NCBI RefSeq assembly: GCF_014654785.1
Contig: NZ_BNBD01000002.1
Location: 1 to 64,000 of the forward strand
Length of the DNA: 64,000 bases
Direction: 5' to 3'
From: Streptomyces mashuensis
GTDB taxonomy: Bacteria; Actinomycetota; Actinomycetes; Streptomycetales; Streptomycetaceae
Shown: in pieces, positions 56,776 to 64,000 of the stretch
Layout: each line of letters starts with the position of its first letter
Position numbering within the stretch: position 1 is the stretch's first letter
The notes under the pieces: model-generated
Told to the model about the DNA's origin: nothing
What the model saw: only the letters and a program-made list of their open reading frames with translations
The model's database searches: none
Translations under genes and position numbers: made by a program

Positions 56776-57531
56776 TCAGTCGCGCTCGGCGAGCACGTGC
56801 AGCTGGGTGGCGACGGAGTGGAACGCCGGCAGTTCGGCGGCGGAGAGCTCCAGCTTCAGCAGGGCGTCCAGCGCACCCGGCTCCGTGTCGACCAGCACGC
56901 CCGGCACCAGGTCGGCGAAGACCCGGACGCCGTGCACGGCGGACACCTCCAGGCCGGCGCCCGTGACCAGGCCCGACAGCTGCTCGGCGGTGAAGCGGCG
57001 GGTGACGGGGTCGCCGGGGCCCCAGTGGCCCGACGGGTCGGTCAGGGCCTGCCGGGCCTCCGTGAAGCGGCCGGACAGGGCACGGGCCAGTACCGCGCCG
57101 CCCAGGCCGGCCGCGAGCAGGCTGAGCGTGCCGGCGGGCCGCAGCGCGGCCGCCGCGTTGCGGACGCTGTCGGCCGGCTCGTCGACGTACTCCAGGACGT
57201 CGTGGCACAGCACCAGGTCGTAGCCGCCGCGTTCGGCCACGTCGAACAGCCCGTCCGCGTCGCCCTGCAGGCCGCGCACCCGGTCGGCGACGCCCGCCTC
57301 GGCGGCGCGGCGCTCCAGCGCGAACAGCGCGTTGGGGCTGGGGTCGACGACGGTGACGCGGTGGCCGAGCCGGGCCAGCGGCACGGCGAACTTGCCCGAG
57401 CCGCCGCCGGTGTCGAGTACGTCCAGTGCGTCCCTGCCCGCGGCCTTGACCCGGCGGCCGAGGGCGTCCCGGAGGACCTCCCAGACCACGGCGGTACGGA
57501 GGGACGCCCGGGGGCGCAGGGGGTCGGACAC
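56776..57531 (-). CDS. SAM-dependent methyltransferase
   Basis: Class I methyltransferase of 251 residues. Motif I is VLDTGGGSGKFAVPLA, motif II is VTVVDPSPNAL, and LVLCHDVLEYVDEPAD is the post-motif segment typical of the Methyltransf_11/UbiE-SmtA group. Substrate unknown. The GTG at 57531 is supported by GAGGAG at 9 bases. It is divergent from the TetR gene with a 137-bp gap, so it could be its target, although the TetR gene also has another neighbour downstream. Confidence 0.88.
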   Translation of the reverse strand: MSDPLRPRASLRTAVVWEVLRDALGRRVKAAGRDALDVLDTGGGSGKFAVPLARLGHRVTVVDPSPNALFALERRAAEAGVADRVRGLQGDADGLFDVAERGGYDLVLCHDVLEYVDEPADSVRNAAAALRPAGTLSLLAAGLGGAVLARALSGRFTEARQALTDPSGHWGPGDPVTRRFTAEQLSGLVTGAGLEVSAVHGVRVFADLVPGVLVDTEPGALDALLKLELSAAELPAFHSVATQLHVLAERD

Positions 57532-57668
57532 GGCGGGTGGCTCCTCGGTGCGCTGGGACGTCGGCGCCCCCAGCCTAGTGCGGCCCCGCGCACGCGGCCC
57601 GCACCCGGCCCGCGGCCGGGCCCCCATCCGGTCACACGAACACGCCGGGTACAGGGAGAATCACTCTC

Positions 57669-58295
57669 ATGGACAGCAGCAGCACGCGACGGCGGAACAC
57701 GCGGCGCAAGCTCTTCGACGCGGCGGTCACCCTCATCGCCGAACAGGGCTTCTCCTCCACGACGGTGGACGAGATCGCCGAGCGCGCCGGGGTGGCCAAG
57801 GGCACGGTCTACTACAACTTCGCCAGCAAGACCGAGCTGTTCGAGGAGCTGCTGCGCGACGGCGTGGAGCTGCTGACCGACGCGTTGCGGGCGGCGGCCG
57901 GGGAGACGGCCGAGCGCGGCGGGAACGGTGCGGAGGCGCTGGACGGGATGATCCGGGCGGGGCTGGACTTCATCACCCGCTACCCGTCGCTGGCGCAGCT
58001 GTACGTGGCGGAGCTGTGGCGCACCAACCGGGCCTGGCGGCCCACGCTGACGCGGGCGCGGCAGCAGGCGGTCGCGGTGATCGAGGAGGTGCTGCGGGAC
58101 GCGGTGGCGGCGGGCGAGCTGGGGGACGACGTGGACGTGCCGCTGACGGCGTCGGCGCTGTTCGGGATGGTGCTGGTGGCGGCGCTGGACTGGCGGTCCT
58201 TCCAGCCGGACCGGTCCGTGGAGGAGGTGCACGCGGCGCTGTCGCGGCTGGTGCGCGGCCGGACCGTCGGCGGTGCGGAGGCCGCCGCGCGGTGA
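57669..58295 (+). CDS. TetR-family transcriptional regulator
   Basis: Repressor-type regulator of 208 residues. The N-terminal helix-turn-helix is FSSTTVDEIAERAGVAKGTV followed by YYNFASKTELFEELL; the C-terminal half is a ligand-binding helical bundle. The ATG at 57669 follows GGGAG. Likely targets are the divergent methyltransferase gene, the downstream FAD enzyme, or itself; the ligand is unknown. Confidence 0.93.
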   Translation: MDSSSTRRRNTRRKLFDAAVTLIAEQGFSSTTVDEIAERAGVAKGTVYYNFASKTELFEELLRDGVELLTDALRAAAGETAERGGNGAEALDGMIRAGLDFITRYPSLAQLYVAELWRTNRAWRPTLTRARQQAVAVIEEVLRDAVAAGELGDDVDVPLTASALFGMVLVAALDWRSFQPDRSVEEVHAALSRLVRGRTVGGAEAAAR

Positions 58296-58588
58296 CGGCG
58301 GCGGGCGGGCGCCGTGCGGCGCGGGCCCCGACGTCCCCCGCCGGCCCGCGCCGCACGGCGCTCCTCGTCCCCCGCTTCCCCCAACACCCCACCGGGGATT
58401 CCCCGGTGTGTGTCCCCCCGTCGTTCCCCCCGGGCTCCGTGGAGCCCCCGTCCCCCCGGTCGTGTCAGGGCCGCCGCGCCGTTCCGCCGCCCCGTATCGG
58501 CGGTGCCGGCACCGGCGTCCCCTTCACGTCCCCCACTCTTCCGTGCGGGCCGGGTCCGCCCCATCCGCGCGGCTACTCATCTGCCGCC

Positions 58589-58606
58589 CTGAGTACGGGT
58601 ACTCAG
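58589..58606. promoter_or_regulatory. perfect palindrome, probable operator of the FAD oxidoreductase gene
   Basis: CTGAGTAC-GG-GTACTCAG lies 34 bases before the ATG at 58640, next to an extra half site TACTCA at 58574-58579. TAGAGT at 58627-58632 fits a -10 box and would place transcription start at or next to the ATG, suggesting a leaderless mRNA; the palindrome then overlaps the -35 region. The rest of the 344-bp gap after the TetR gene (58296-58588) is C/G-rich and shows nothing I recognise. Confidence 0.55.
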
Positions 58607-58639
58607 CCGCCCCGTACGGGTGCGGCTAGAGTCGTGCGC

Positions 58640-60142
58640 ATGGCACGGATTGCGGTGATCGGCGCAGGAATGGGCGCGATGGCAGCCGCCGCCCGGCTCG
58701 CCGTCGCGGGCCACCGGGTGGCGGTGTACGAGCGCTCCCGGACCCACGGCGGAGGGGTCGGGCGGCTGGCGCGGGAGGGGTTCGCCTTCGACACCGGGCC
58801 GGGGCTGCTGCACCTGCCGGCGGTCCACCGCGACCTGTTCGTAAAGACGGGCAAGCGGCCGCTGGAGCAGTGCGTGGAGATGACGCAGGTCGACCCGGCC
58901 GTGCGGCACGTCTTCGCGGACGGCACGGACGTGGCGCTGCCCAACGCCTCGCGGGCCGGCGTCGTGGCGGCGCTGGACGCGGCCGCCGGGCCCGGCGCCG
59001 GCGAGCGGTGGAGCGACCTGGTCAACCGGGGCCGGGAGGTGTGGGACGCCACGCGCCGCCCGCTGCTGGAGGAACCGCTGCGCGAGGACGGCGTGGAGCG
59101 CCTGCGCCGGGACCCGTACCCGGGTGCCGCGCGACGGGGCCTGTTCCGGCGGGCCGCGCCGCGGACCCTGGAGGCCGTGGCGGCACGGGAGTTGAAGGAC
59201 CCGCGACTGGTGGCGCTGCTGGAGAGCCACGCGCTGGCGTACGGCCTGGACCCGCGTGTGGCACCGGCGAGCGCGACGGTGCTGCCGTACATGGAGCAGA
59301 CCTTCGGGAGCTGGTACGTGCGCGGGGGCCTGCGGGCCCTCGCATACGCGCTGTACGAGCGGTGCCTGGAGCGGCGGGTCGAGTTCTTCTTCGGTGCCGA
59401 GGCCGTGGGCGTGGTGGAGAAGGACGGCCGCGCGGCGGGGCTGCGGCTGGCGGACGGCGACACGGCCGGGGCGGACCTCGTCGTGGCCGGGGTCTCCCCC
59501 GGCCGGCTGGCCGCGCTCGCGCCGGGCGCGACGGGCCCGTCGGCGGTGCCGGTGCCGCCGGGCCGGGTGAGCGTGCTGCTGGCGCTGTCGGGGGCGCGGC
59601 CGGAGGGCACCGTGCACCGCACGGTGGTGCATGGCGACCGGCTGGCGGAGCTGGACGCCGTGTTCGGCACGGGAGCGCCCGGTACGGGCTCCTACCGGCC
59701 GACGGTGACGGTACTGCGCCCCGACGATCCCACGACGCGCCCGGACGACGCGCACGAGGCGGTGACGCTCACCGCGACGGTGGCGCCGCACGGCCGGGTG
59801 GACTGGGCGGACGACGGCGTGGCCGCGGAGTTCGCGGAGCGCATGGTGCGGGCCGCCGCGGCGGCGGTGCCGGGGCTGCCGGAGCGGGTGCTGTGGCGGG
59901 AGGTGCGCACCCCGGCGCACACCGAGGCGGAGACCGGCGCGGAGGGCGGCGGCGTGCCGGCGCCGGTGCTGGCCGGTGCGGGCGGCGCGTACCTGCGGCC
60001 CGCCAACACCACGCGCATGCCCGGCTTGTACCTGGTGGGCGGTTTCTCCCACCCCGGGGGCGGGCTGGCGCACGCCGGGATGTCGGGCGCGCTGGTCGCC
60101 GGACTGGTCGTGGAGGGCGCGGACTTCCGCGGCTCGCAGTGA
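58640..60142 (+). CDS. FAD-dependent oxidoreductase, phytoene desaturase-like
   Basis: Flavoprotein of 500 residues in the CrtI/NAD(P)-binding Rossmann family. The N-terminal dinucleotide-binding motif is IAVIGAGMGAMAAAARLAVAG with the acidic end in VAVYERS (split here), and the C-terminal FAD segment is PGLYLVGGFSHPGGGLAHAGM. Such enzymes desaturate or isomerise carotenoid-like substrates, but no other carotenoid gene is nearby, so the substrate is open. The start at 58640 has no ribosome-binding site, consistent with leaderless translation. Confidence 0.9.
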   Translation: MARIAVIGAGMGAMAAAARLAVAGHRVAVYERSRTHGGGVGRLAREGFAFDTGPGLLHLPAVHRDLFVKTGKRPLEQCVEMTQVDPAVRHVFADGTDVALPNASRAGVVAALDAAAGPGAGERWSDLVNRGREVWDATRRPLLEEPLREDGVERLRRDPYPGAARRGLFRRAAPRTLEAVAARELKDPRLVALLESHALAYGLDPRVAPASATVLPYMEQTFGSWYVRGGLRALAYALYERCLERRVEFFFGAEAVGVVEKDGRAAGLRLADGDTAGADLVVAGVSPGRLAALAPGATGPSAVPVPPGRVSVLLALSGARPEGTVHRTVVHGDRLAELDAVFGTGAPGTGSYRPTVTVLRPDDPTTRPDDAHEAVTLTATVAPHGRVDWADDGVAAEFAERMVRAAAAAVPGLPERVLWREVRTPAHTEAETGAEGGGVPAPVLAGAGGAYLRPANTTRMPGLYLVGGFSHPGGGLAHAGMSGALVAGLVVEGADFRGSQ

Positions 60143-60166
60143 GCCGGTGACCTTCCGGTGAACGAC

Positions 60167-60206
60167 ACGAGGGGCCGGCCGCCCTGCTGGGCGGCCAGCC
60201 CCTCGT
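60167..60206. terminator. bidirectional hairpin terminator
   Basis: Arms of 18 bases (60167-60184 and 60189-60206) with one mismatch and a TGCT loop. It lies between the convergent FAD oxidoreductase and membrane-protein genes, 24 bp and 10 bp from their stops. Confidence 0.85.
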
Positions 60207-60215
60207 ACGTCCGCG

Positions 60216-61151
60216 TCAGTAGCGGCGCTGCTGGTCGTCGTAGCCCTGGCCGGGCAACTGCTGCGGCGGGTACGGCTGCTGGCCGGGCTGGTCGGTGTCG
60301 CGCTGCTGCGGCACCCAGATACCGCCGGGCGGGGTGTCCGTGTCGTAGCGGTGCGGCGCGTACGGGTCGGTGCTCGCCCAGGCGCCGTTGCCGCCGTACT
60401 GCTGCGGGGCGGCGGGCTGCTGCTGCCGGCCGTACGGGTCGTAGGTCTCGTAGGACGGCGGCCGGTTGCCGATGTAGGGGTCGGAGTAGGCCGCGTACTG
60501 GCCCTGGCCGTGGCCGTAGTCGTCGTAGGGCGCGGCGTAGCCCTGGGCGGGAGTGCCGGCGGGCATGCCGTACGGGTCGTGGGCGGGGAAGCCGGGGTCC
60601 GTGGCCGGGGCGGCGGCCCGGTCCTCGTCGCTCAGCGGCTGCTGGGGCACGCCGGGTGCGGGGCCGTCGGCGGAGAGGGCGGCCAGGGCGTCCGGGCCGG
60701 AGACCGGGAGGGTGGCGTCGGCGGCGGGCGGCGGGGGCGTGGCCGGGCGGTCGCCGCCCTTGCGGCGGCGCCCCGAGGAGCGCGGCCCGGCAGCGGGCGC
60801 ACTGCTCTTCGCGCCGCTCTTGCCGCCCTTGCCGCCCCGGCCGGCGCGCCTGCCGCGGCCGCCCTGCGTCGCGTCCGGCGCCTCCTCGGCGTCCGGCTTG
60901 CGGCGCAGCGCCCAGCCGCGGGAGAAGCCGCGGCGGAAGGAGAGCGTGACGAAGGTCTGGCCGACGCCGAAGGCGAGCGTGCCGGCGACGATGACGGCCA
61001 CCGAGGGGATGACGACGCCCGCGACGACGCCGAGGAAGCCGGCGAAGGCCAGCAGCCGCCAGCGCAGCCGCGCCTTGTACTGCAGGAGGACCTCGCCGAG
61101 CAGCCACAGCGCGACGACGGCGAACGCGATGTAGAGGACCGTCCAGCCCAT
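60216..61151 (-). CDS. membrane protein with Tyr/Gln/Pro-rich tail
   Basis: Protein of 311 residues. Two to three hydrophobic segments fill the first 75 residues (WTVLYIAFAVVALWLLGEVL, then FAGFLGVVAGVVIPSVAVIV). A basic stretch ([20 protein letters not shown]) follows, and the rest is low-complexity with repeated Asp-Pro-Tyr units (HDPYGMPAG, YSDPYIGN, YDPYGRQQQ, STDPYAPHR). It is probably a cytoplasmic disordered tail on a membrane anchor. No function known; it lies 42 bp downstream of metF, same strand, possibly read from it. Confidence 0.8.
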   Translation of the reverse strand: MGWTVLYIAFAVVALWLLGEVLLQYKARLRWRLLAFAGFLGVVAGVVIPSVAVIVAGTLAFGVGQTFVTLSFRRGFSRGWALRRKPDAEEAPDATQGGRGRRAGRGGKGGKSGAKSSAPAAGPRSSGRRRKGGDRPATPPPPAADATLPVSGPDALAALSADGPAPGVPQQPLSDEDRAAAPATDPGFPAHDPYGMPAGTPAQGYAAPYDDYGHGQGQYAAYSDPYIGNRPPSYETYDPYGRQQQPAAPQQYGGNGAWASTDPYAPHRYDTDTPPGGIWVPQQRDTDQPGQQPYPPQQLPGQGYDDQQRRY

Positions 61152-61193
61152 TAACGCCCCTCTCGTCCGGCCGCCGGTCCGCCGGCCGGTTTT

Positions 61194-62111
61194 TCAGGAC
61201 CGCTGGTGCAGCCCCAGGTTCTCGTAGATTTCCAGTGTCGCCGTGGAGTGGTTCAGGGTGATGAAGTGCAGCCCCGGAGCATCCTCGGCCATCAACCGGG
61301 CACACAGGTCCGTTGCGTACTCGATCCCGACCGAGCGTACAGCGGCCGGGTCGTCCTTCACCGCGAGGATCCGCTCGGCCAGCTCCGGGGGGAACGCCGC
61401 GTTGCTGAGCTGTGCGAATCGTTCGATCTGACGCACATTGGTGACCGGCATGATTTCCGGAATGATCGGTGTGGTGCAACCCGCCGCCGCGACCCGGTCG
61501 CGCAGCCGCAGGTAGTCCTCGGCGTGGAAGAACATCTGGGTGATGGCGAAGTCGGCGCCGGCCCGGCACTTGTCGACGAAGTGGCGCACGTCCGTCTCCC
61601 AGTCCGTGGAGCGCGGGTGCATCTCGGGGAAGGCCGCCACGCCCACGCAGAAGTCGCCGGACTCCTTGATGAGGCGCACCAGCTCGGCCGCGTAGAGCAC
61701 GCCCTCGGGGTGCCGCACCCACTCCCCCATGGGGTCGCCGGGCGGGTCGCCGCGCAGCGCCAGCATGTTGCGGATGCCGACGTCGGCGTACTGCCCGATG
61801 ACGTTGCGCAGCTCGGCCACCGAGTGGTTGACGGCGGTGAGGTGCGCGACGGGCGTGAGGGTGGTGTCGGTGGCGATGCGTTCGGTCGCGCGGACGGTGC
61901 CCTCGCGGGAGGAGCCGCCGGCGCCGTAGGTCACGGAGACGAAGGTGGGGCCGACGGCCTCGATCCGCCGGATGGCGTTCCAGAGCGTCCGCTCGCCTTT
62001 TTCCGACCGGGGGGCGGCGAATTCGAAGGAGTACGAACGCTCGCCCGAGGCGAGCAGTTCACGCACCGTGCGCGCGTGGTCCGTCCTGGTTGACGCGGTA
62101 CCAAGGGCCAT
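61194..62111 (-). CDS. metF: methylenetetrahydrofolate reductase
   Basis: Reduces 5,10-methylenetetrahydrofolate to the 5-methyl form for methionine synthesis; FAD-dependent, 305 residues. [34 protein letters not shown] and [11 protein letters not shown] are hallmark segments, and [17 protein letters not shown] is near the substrate site. The ATG at 62111 gives the family length; the frame extends 12 codons further without a better start. The 123-bp gap to thiE upstream shows no recognised riboswitch. Confidence 0.96.
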   Translation of the reverse strand: MALGTASTRTDHARTVRELLASGERSYSFEFAAPRSEKGERTLWNAIRRIEAVGPTFVSVTYGAGGSSREGTVRATERIATDTTLTPVAHLTAVNHSVAELRNVIGQYADVGIRNMLALRGDPPGDPMGEWVRHPEGVLYAAELVRLIKESGDFCVGVAAFPEMHPRSTDWETDVRHFVDKCRAGADFAITQMFFHAEDYLRLRDRVAAAGCTTPIIPEIMPVTNVRQIERFAQLSNAAFPPELAERILAVKDDPAAVRSVGIEYATDLCARLMAEDAPGLHFITLNHSTATLEIYENLGLHQRS

Positions 62112-62234
62112 ATCGGCAGTTAACCAGCGCCGGTGTGGGCCCTCCAACCGGTTCGGGGTTTTGCCCCTTTCACCCGTGAAAGAGTGCGCTCGCGTCTCAT
62201 TTCCTGGACACCGGCGGCGGGCGGCCGGGCCGGG

Positions 62235-62909
62235 TCAGACGGCGGCCGGGGCCGGTACGTCGTCGTACGCGCGGACGCGGCGGGCCAGGTCGGCCGCGGC
62301 GGCGGCCGGGTCGTCGGCCTCGGTGATCGCCCGGACCACGACGACGCGCCGGGCGCCGGCCTCCAGCACCTGCTCGACGTTGGCCGCGTCGATGCCGCCG
62401 ATGGCGAACCAGGGCCGCGCGGGCCGCAGCGAGGCGGCGTACCGCACAAGGGAGAGGCCGGGGGCGGGCCGGCCGGGCTTGGTGGGGGTGGGCCAGCAGG
62501 GGCCGGTGCAGAAGTAGTCGGTGCCGGGCTCGGCGACGGCGGCGTCGACCTCGGCCTCGGCGTGCGTGGAACGGCCGATGATCACGTCCGGGCCGAGGAT
62601 CGCGCGGGCGGCGGGCACCGGCAGGTCGCCCTGGCCCAGGTGCAGCACGTGCGAGCGGGCGGCGTGCGCGACGTCGGCGCGGTCGTTGACGGCGAGGAGC
62701 CGGCCGTGGCGGCGGGCGGCCTCGGCGAAGACGGCGAGGTGCTCCAGCTCCTCGGCGGCCTCCATGCCCTTCTGGCGCAGCTGGACGACGTCCACGCCGG
62801 CGGCCAGCACGGCGTCCAGGAACTCGGGCAGATCACCCTGCCGCGTCCGCGCATCGGTGCACAGGTACAGCCGGGCGTCGGCCAGCCGCTCGCGCGCGGT
62901 CTCGGGCAT
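62235..62909 (-). CDS. thiE: thiamine-phosphate synthase
   Basis: Joins the HMP-pyrophosphate and thiazole-phosphate halves of thiamine, 224 residues, TIM-barrel fold. Signatures: [70 protein letters not shown] and [18 protein letters not shown]. The ATG at 62909 is preceded by GGGGAG at 7 bases. No TPP riboswitch is visible in the 108-bp gap upstream, which instead holds a terminator. Confidence 0.97.
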   Translation of the reverse strand: MPETARERLADARLYLCTDARTRQGDLPEFLDAVLAAGVDVVQLRQKGMEAAEELEHLAVFAEAARRHGRLLAVNDRADVAHAARSHVLHLGQGDLPVPAARAILGPDVIIGRSTHAEAEVDAAVAEPGTDYFCTGPCWPTPTKPGRPAPGLSLVRYAASLRPARPWFAIGGIDAANVEQVLEAGARRVVVVRAITEADDPAAAAADLARRVRAYDDVPAPAAV

Positions 62910-62937
62910 CGGGTTCTCCCCCCGGGTCGGGTGGTGC

Positions 62938-62974
62938 ACGGGCGGGGCCCCGCGGCGTGCGGGGCCCCGCCCGT
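62938..62974. terminator. hairpin terminator between the Rv2175c-like gene and thiE
   Basis: Perfect 16-base arms ACGGGCGGGGCCCCGC (62938-62953) and its complement (62959-62974) with a GGCGT loop. On the minus strand it follows the DNA-binding protein gene by 43 bp and precedes thiE, so thiE probably has its own promoter in the remaining 28 bp or is read through. Confidence 0.85.
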
Positions 62975-63017
62975 GGCACCGGAAACGGTGTGTCGGCGGA
63001 CGGTACGGGCCGGACGG

Positions 63018-63383
63018 TCAGACGGCGAGCGCCTGGGCGCGCCGCTTCACCTCCGTACCGCGATTCTCACGCAGCGCCTCCGCGGGGGTGCCCGGCAGGG
63101 TCGGGTCGGGCGTGAACAGCCACTCCAGCATCTCCTCGTCGCTGAAGCCGTCGTCCCGCAGCAGCGTCAGGGTCCCCGCCAGGCCCTTGACGACCTTGCC
63201 CTCGCCGATGAAGGCGGCGGGCACCATGAGCACTCGGTTCTCGCCACGGCGGACGGCGATCAGCTGGCCCTCCTTGACCAGCTGCCGGACGCGCGTCACC
63301 TCGACGCCGAGCATCTCGGCGATGTCGGGGAGGTTGAGCCAGGCGGGGACGAGAGCATCGATCTTTGCGTCAATCTCGGTCAC
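63018..63383 (-). CDS. Rv2175c-family DNA-binding protein
   Basis: Small DNA-binding protein of 121 residues. An N-terminal winged helix-turn-helix of MerR/excisionase type (WLNLPDIAEMLGVEVTRVRQ then LVKEGQLIAVRRGENRV) is followed by a C-terminal helical domain (TLTLLRDDGFSDEEMLEWLF) as in Mycobacterium Rv2175c, a substrate of a Ser/Thr kinase there. GTG start. Targets unknown. Confidence 0.9.
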   Translation of the reverse strand: MTEIDAKIDALVPAWLNLPDIAEMLGVEVTRVRQLVKEGQLIAVRRGENRVLMVPAAFIGEGKVVKGLAGTLTLLRDDGFSDEEMLEWLFTPDPTLPGTPAEALRENRGTEVKRRAQALAV

Positions 63384-63471
63384 GGGACAAGCCTGCCATC
63401 CGGGACTGACAGCCGGTAGCCGGGTTGACCCGAGCCGGGCCGGTGTGCCCCGCGCGGGTCACCCCACCGGC

Positions 63472-64000
63472 TCAGAGGACGGCGGCCTTCAGCGGTACGG
63501 AGGGGTCGGCGGCCCGGGTCCGGTCGAGGGCCGTGCCCTGCTCGATGAGCCTGCGGCCCTGCGCCAGGTCGCGCGGCCGGCCCACGGCCAGCAGGCCGCG
63601 CAGCACGCCCGAGCGGAGCCAGCACACCGACCAGGACGCGCCCTCGGGGTCGCCGCGCCACAGCAGCTCGTCGGCGTCCGCGTGGTGGCCGGCGTACTGC
63701 ACGAACCGCCCGAACTGCTCGGACCAGAAGTAGGGCACCGGGTCGTAGACCGGGCCCTCCTCGGGGCCCAGCACGAGGTTCTGGGCGACGGTCCGCGGCC
63801 CCTGGAGGGCGTTGTCCCAGTGGTGGACGAGCAGCCGCCGGCCGAAGCGGGCGGAGGGGAAGGAGGCGCAGTCGCCGACCGCCCAGACGTCCGGCACGGA
63901 CGTCCGCAGCCGCTCGTCGGCGGCCACCGAGCCGTCGGCGGCGAGCTCCACGCCGGAGCCGGCCAGCCAGCCGGTGGCGGGCCGGGCGCCCACGCCCACG
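63472..64000 (-). CDS. FAD-dependent oxidoreductase (ferredoxin-reductase type), C-terminal part
   Basis: Partial gene: the start lies beyond the right edge. The visible 175 residues contain the second FAD-binding segment SVPDVWAVGDCASFPSARFG, then a PYFWSEQFGRFVQYAGH segment and a C-terminal domain typical of rhodocoxin/putidaredoxin-reductase-like flavoproteins (Reductase_C). Such proteins pass electrons from NAD(P)H to a ferredoxin. It is transcribed toward the DNA-binding gene, with 88 bp between them. Confidence 0.85.
   Translation of the reverse strand, partial: VGVGARPATGWLAGSGVELAADGSVAADERLRTSVPDVWAVGDCASFPSARFGRRLLVHHWDNALQGPRTVAQNLVLGPEEGPVYDPVPYFWSEQFGRFVQYAGHHADADELLWRGDPEGASWSVCWLRSGVLRGLLAVGRPRDLAQGRRLIEQGTALDRTRAADPSVPLKAAVL

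Overview
The window is high-GC actinobacterial chromosome, almost certainly Streptomyces. The evidence is the very strong third-position G/C bias, frequent GTG starts, the Streptomyces-type order of the division and cell-wall (dcw) cluster with divIVA, and an ultrashort-stem T-box in front of ileS. No rRNA, tRNA, CRISPR array, transposase or integrase was found. About 50 protein genes are supported, nearly all of them ordinary chromosomal core genes.

Region 1 (1-22 kb). A DUF2567-type membrane protein, an ABC permease/ATPase pair, a NYN-domain protein, a 52-residue basic peptide gene, dnaE (replicative polymerase), a DUF2252 protein, a tandemly duplicated pair (small membrane protein plus membrane-anchored DsbA-like thioredoxin), a Tat-exported PhoD-type phosphatase, a dienelactone-hydrolase-like protein, an MscS channel, a CPA1 Na+/H+ antiporter, an RluA-family pseudouridine synthase, lspA, and a DksA/TraR zinc-finger protein with an unusually long Lys/Ala/Pro repeat tail.

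Region 2 (22-32 kb). ileS is preceded by an isoleucine T-box leader whose alternative pairings can be read from the sequence. Between ileS and divIVA, which are adjacent in S. coelicolor (SCO2076/SCO2077), lies a six-gene block bounded on each side by a strong hairpin. Four genes run leftward: a free-standing NRPS adenylation domain, a free-standing carrier protein, a SyrB2/CytC3-type non-haem iron halogenase (HQA in place of the HxD/E facial triad) and a type II thioesterase. Two genes run rightward: a Kef-type cation/H+ antiporter and an EamA/RhtA-type exporter. The simplest reading is a compact pathway that loads an amino acid on the carrier, chlorinates its unactivated side-chain carbon, releases the free chloro-amino acid and exports it. 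The nearest architecture I know is CytC1-CytC3 of gamma,gamma-dichloroaminobutyrate biosynthesis. The adenylation code (DFWSVGGVFK by eye) departs from the threonine code, so the substrate is open. This is the most interesting part of the window.

Region 3 (32-50 kb, minus strand). The dcw cluster in transcription order: rsmH, ftsL, ftsI, murE, murF, mraY, murD, ftsW, murG, ftsQ, ftsZ, pgeF, yggS-like, sepF, yggT-like, divIVA. Several 1-4 base stop/start overlaps indicate translational coupling. ftsA, murC and mraZ are not present here.

Region 4 (50-64 kb). A beta-carbonic anhydrase; a MoxR ATPase, DUF58 and transglutaminase operon; a DUF3040 protein; a methyltransferase divergent from a TetR regulator; a CrtI-like FAD oxidoreductase behind a perfect palindrome and probable leaderless promoter; a membrane protein with a Tyr/Gln-rich tail; metF; thiE; an Rv2175c-like DNA-binding protein; and the C-terminal part of an FAD-dependent reductase cut by the window end.
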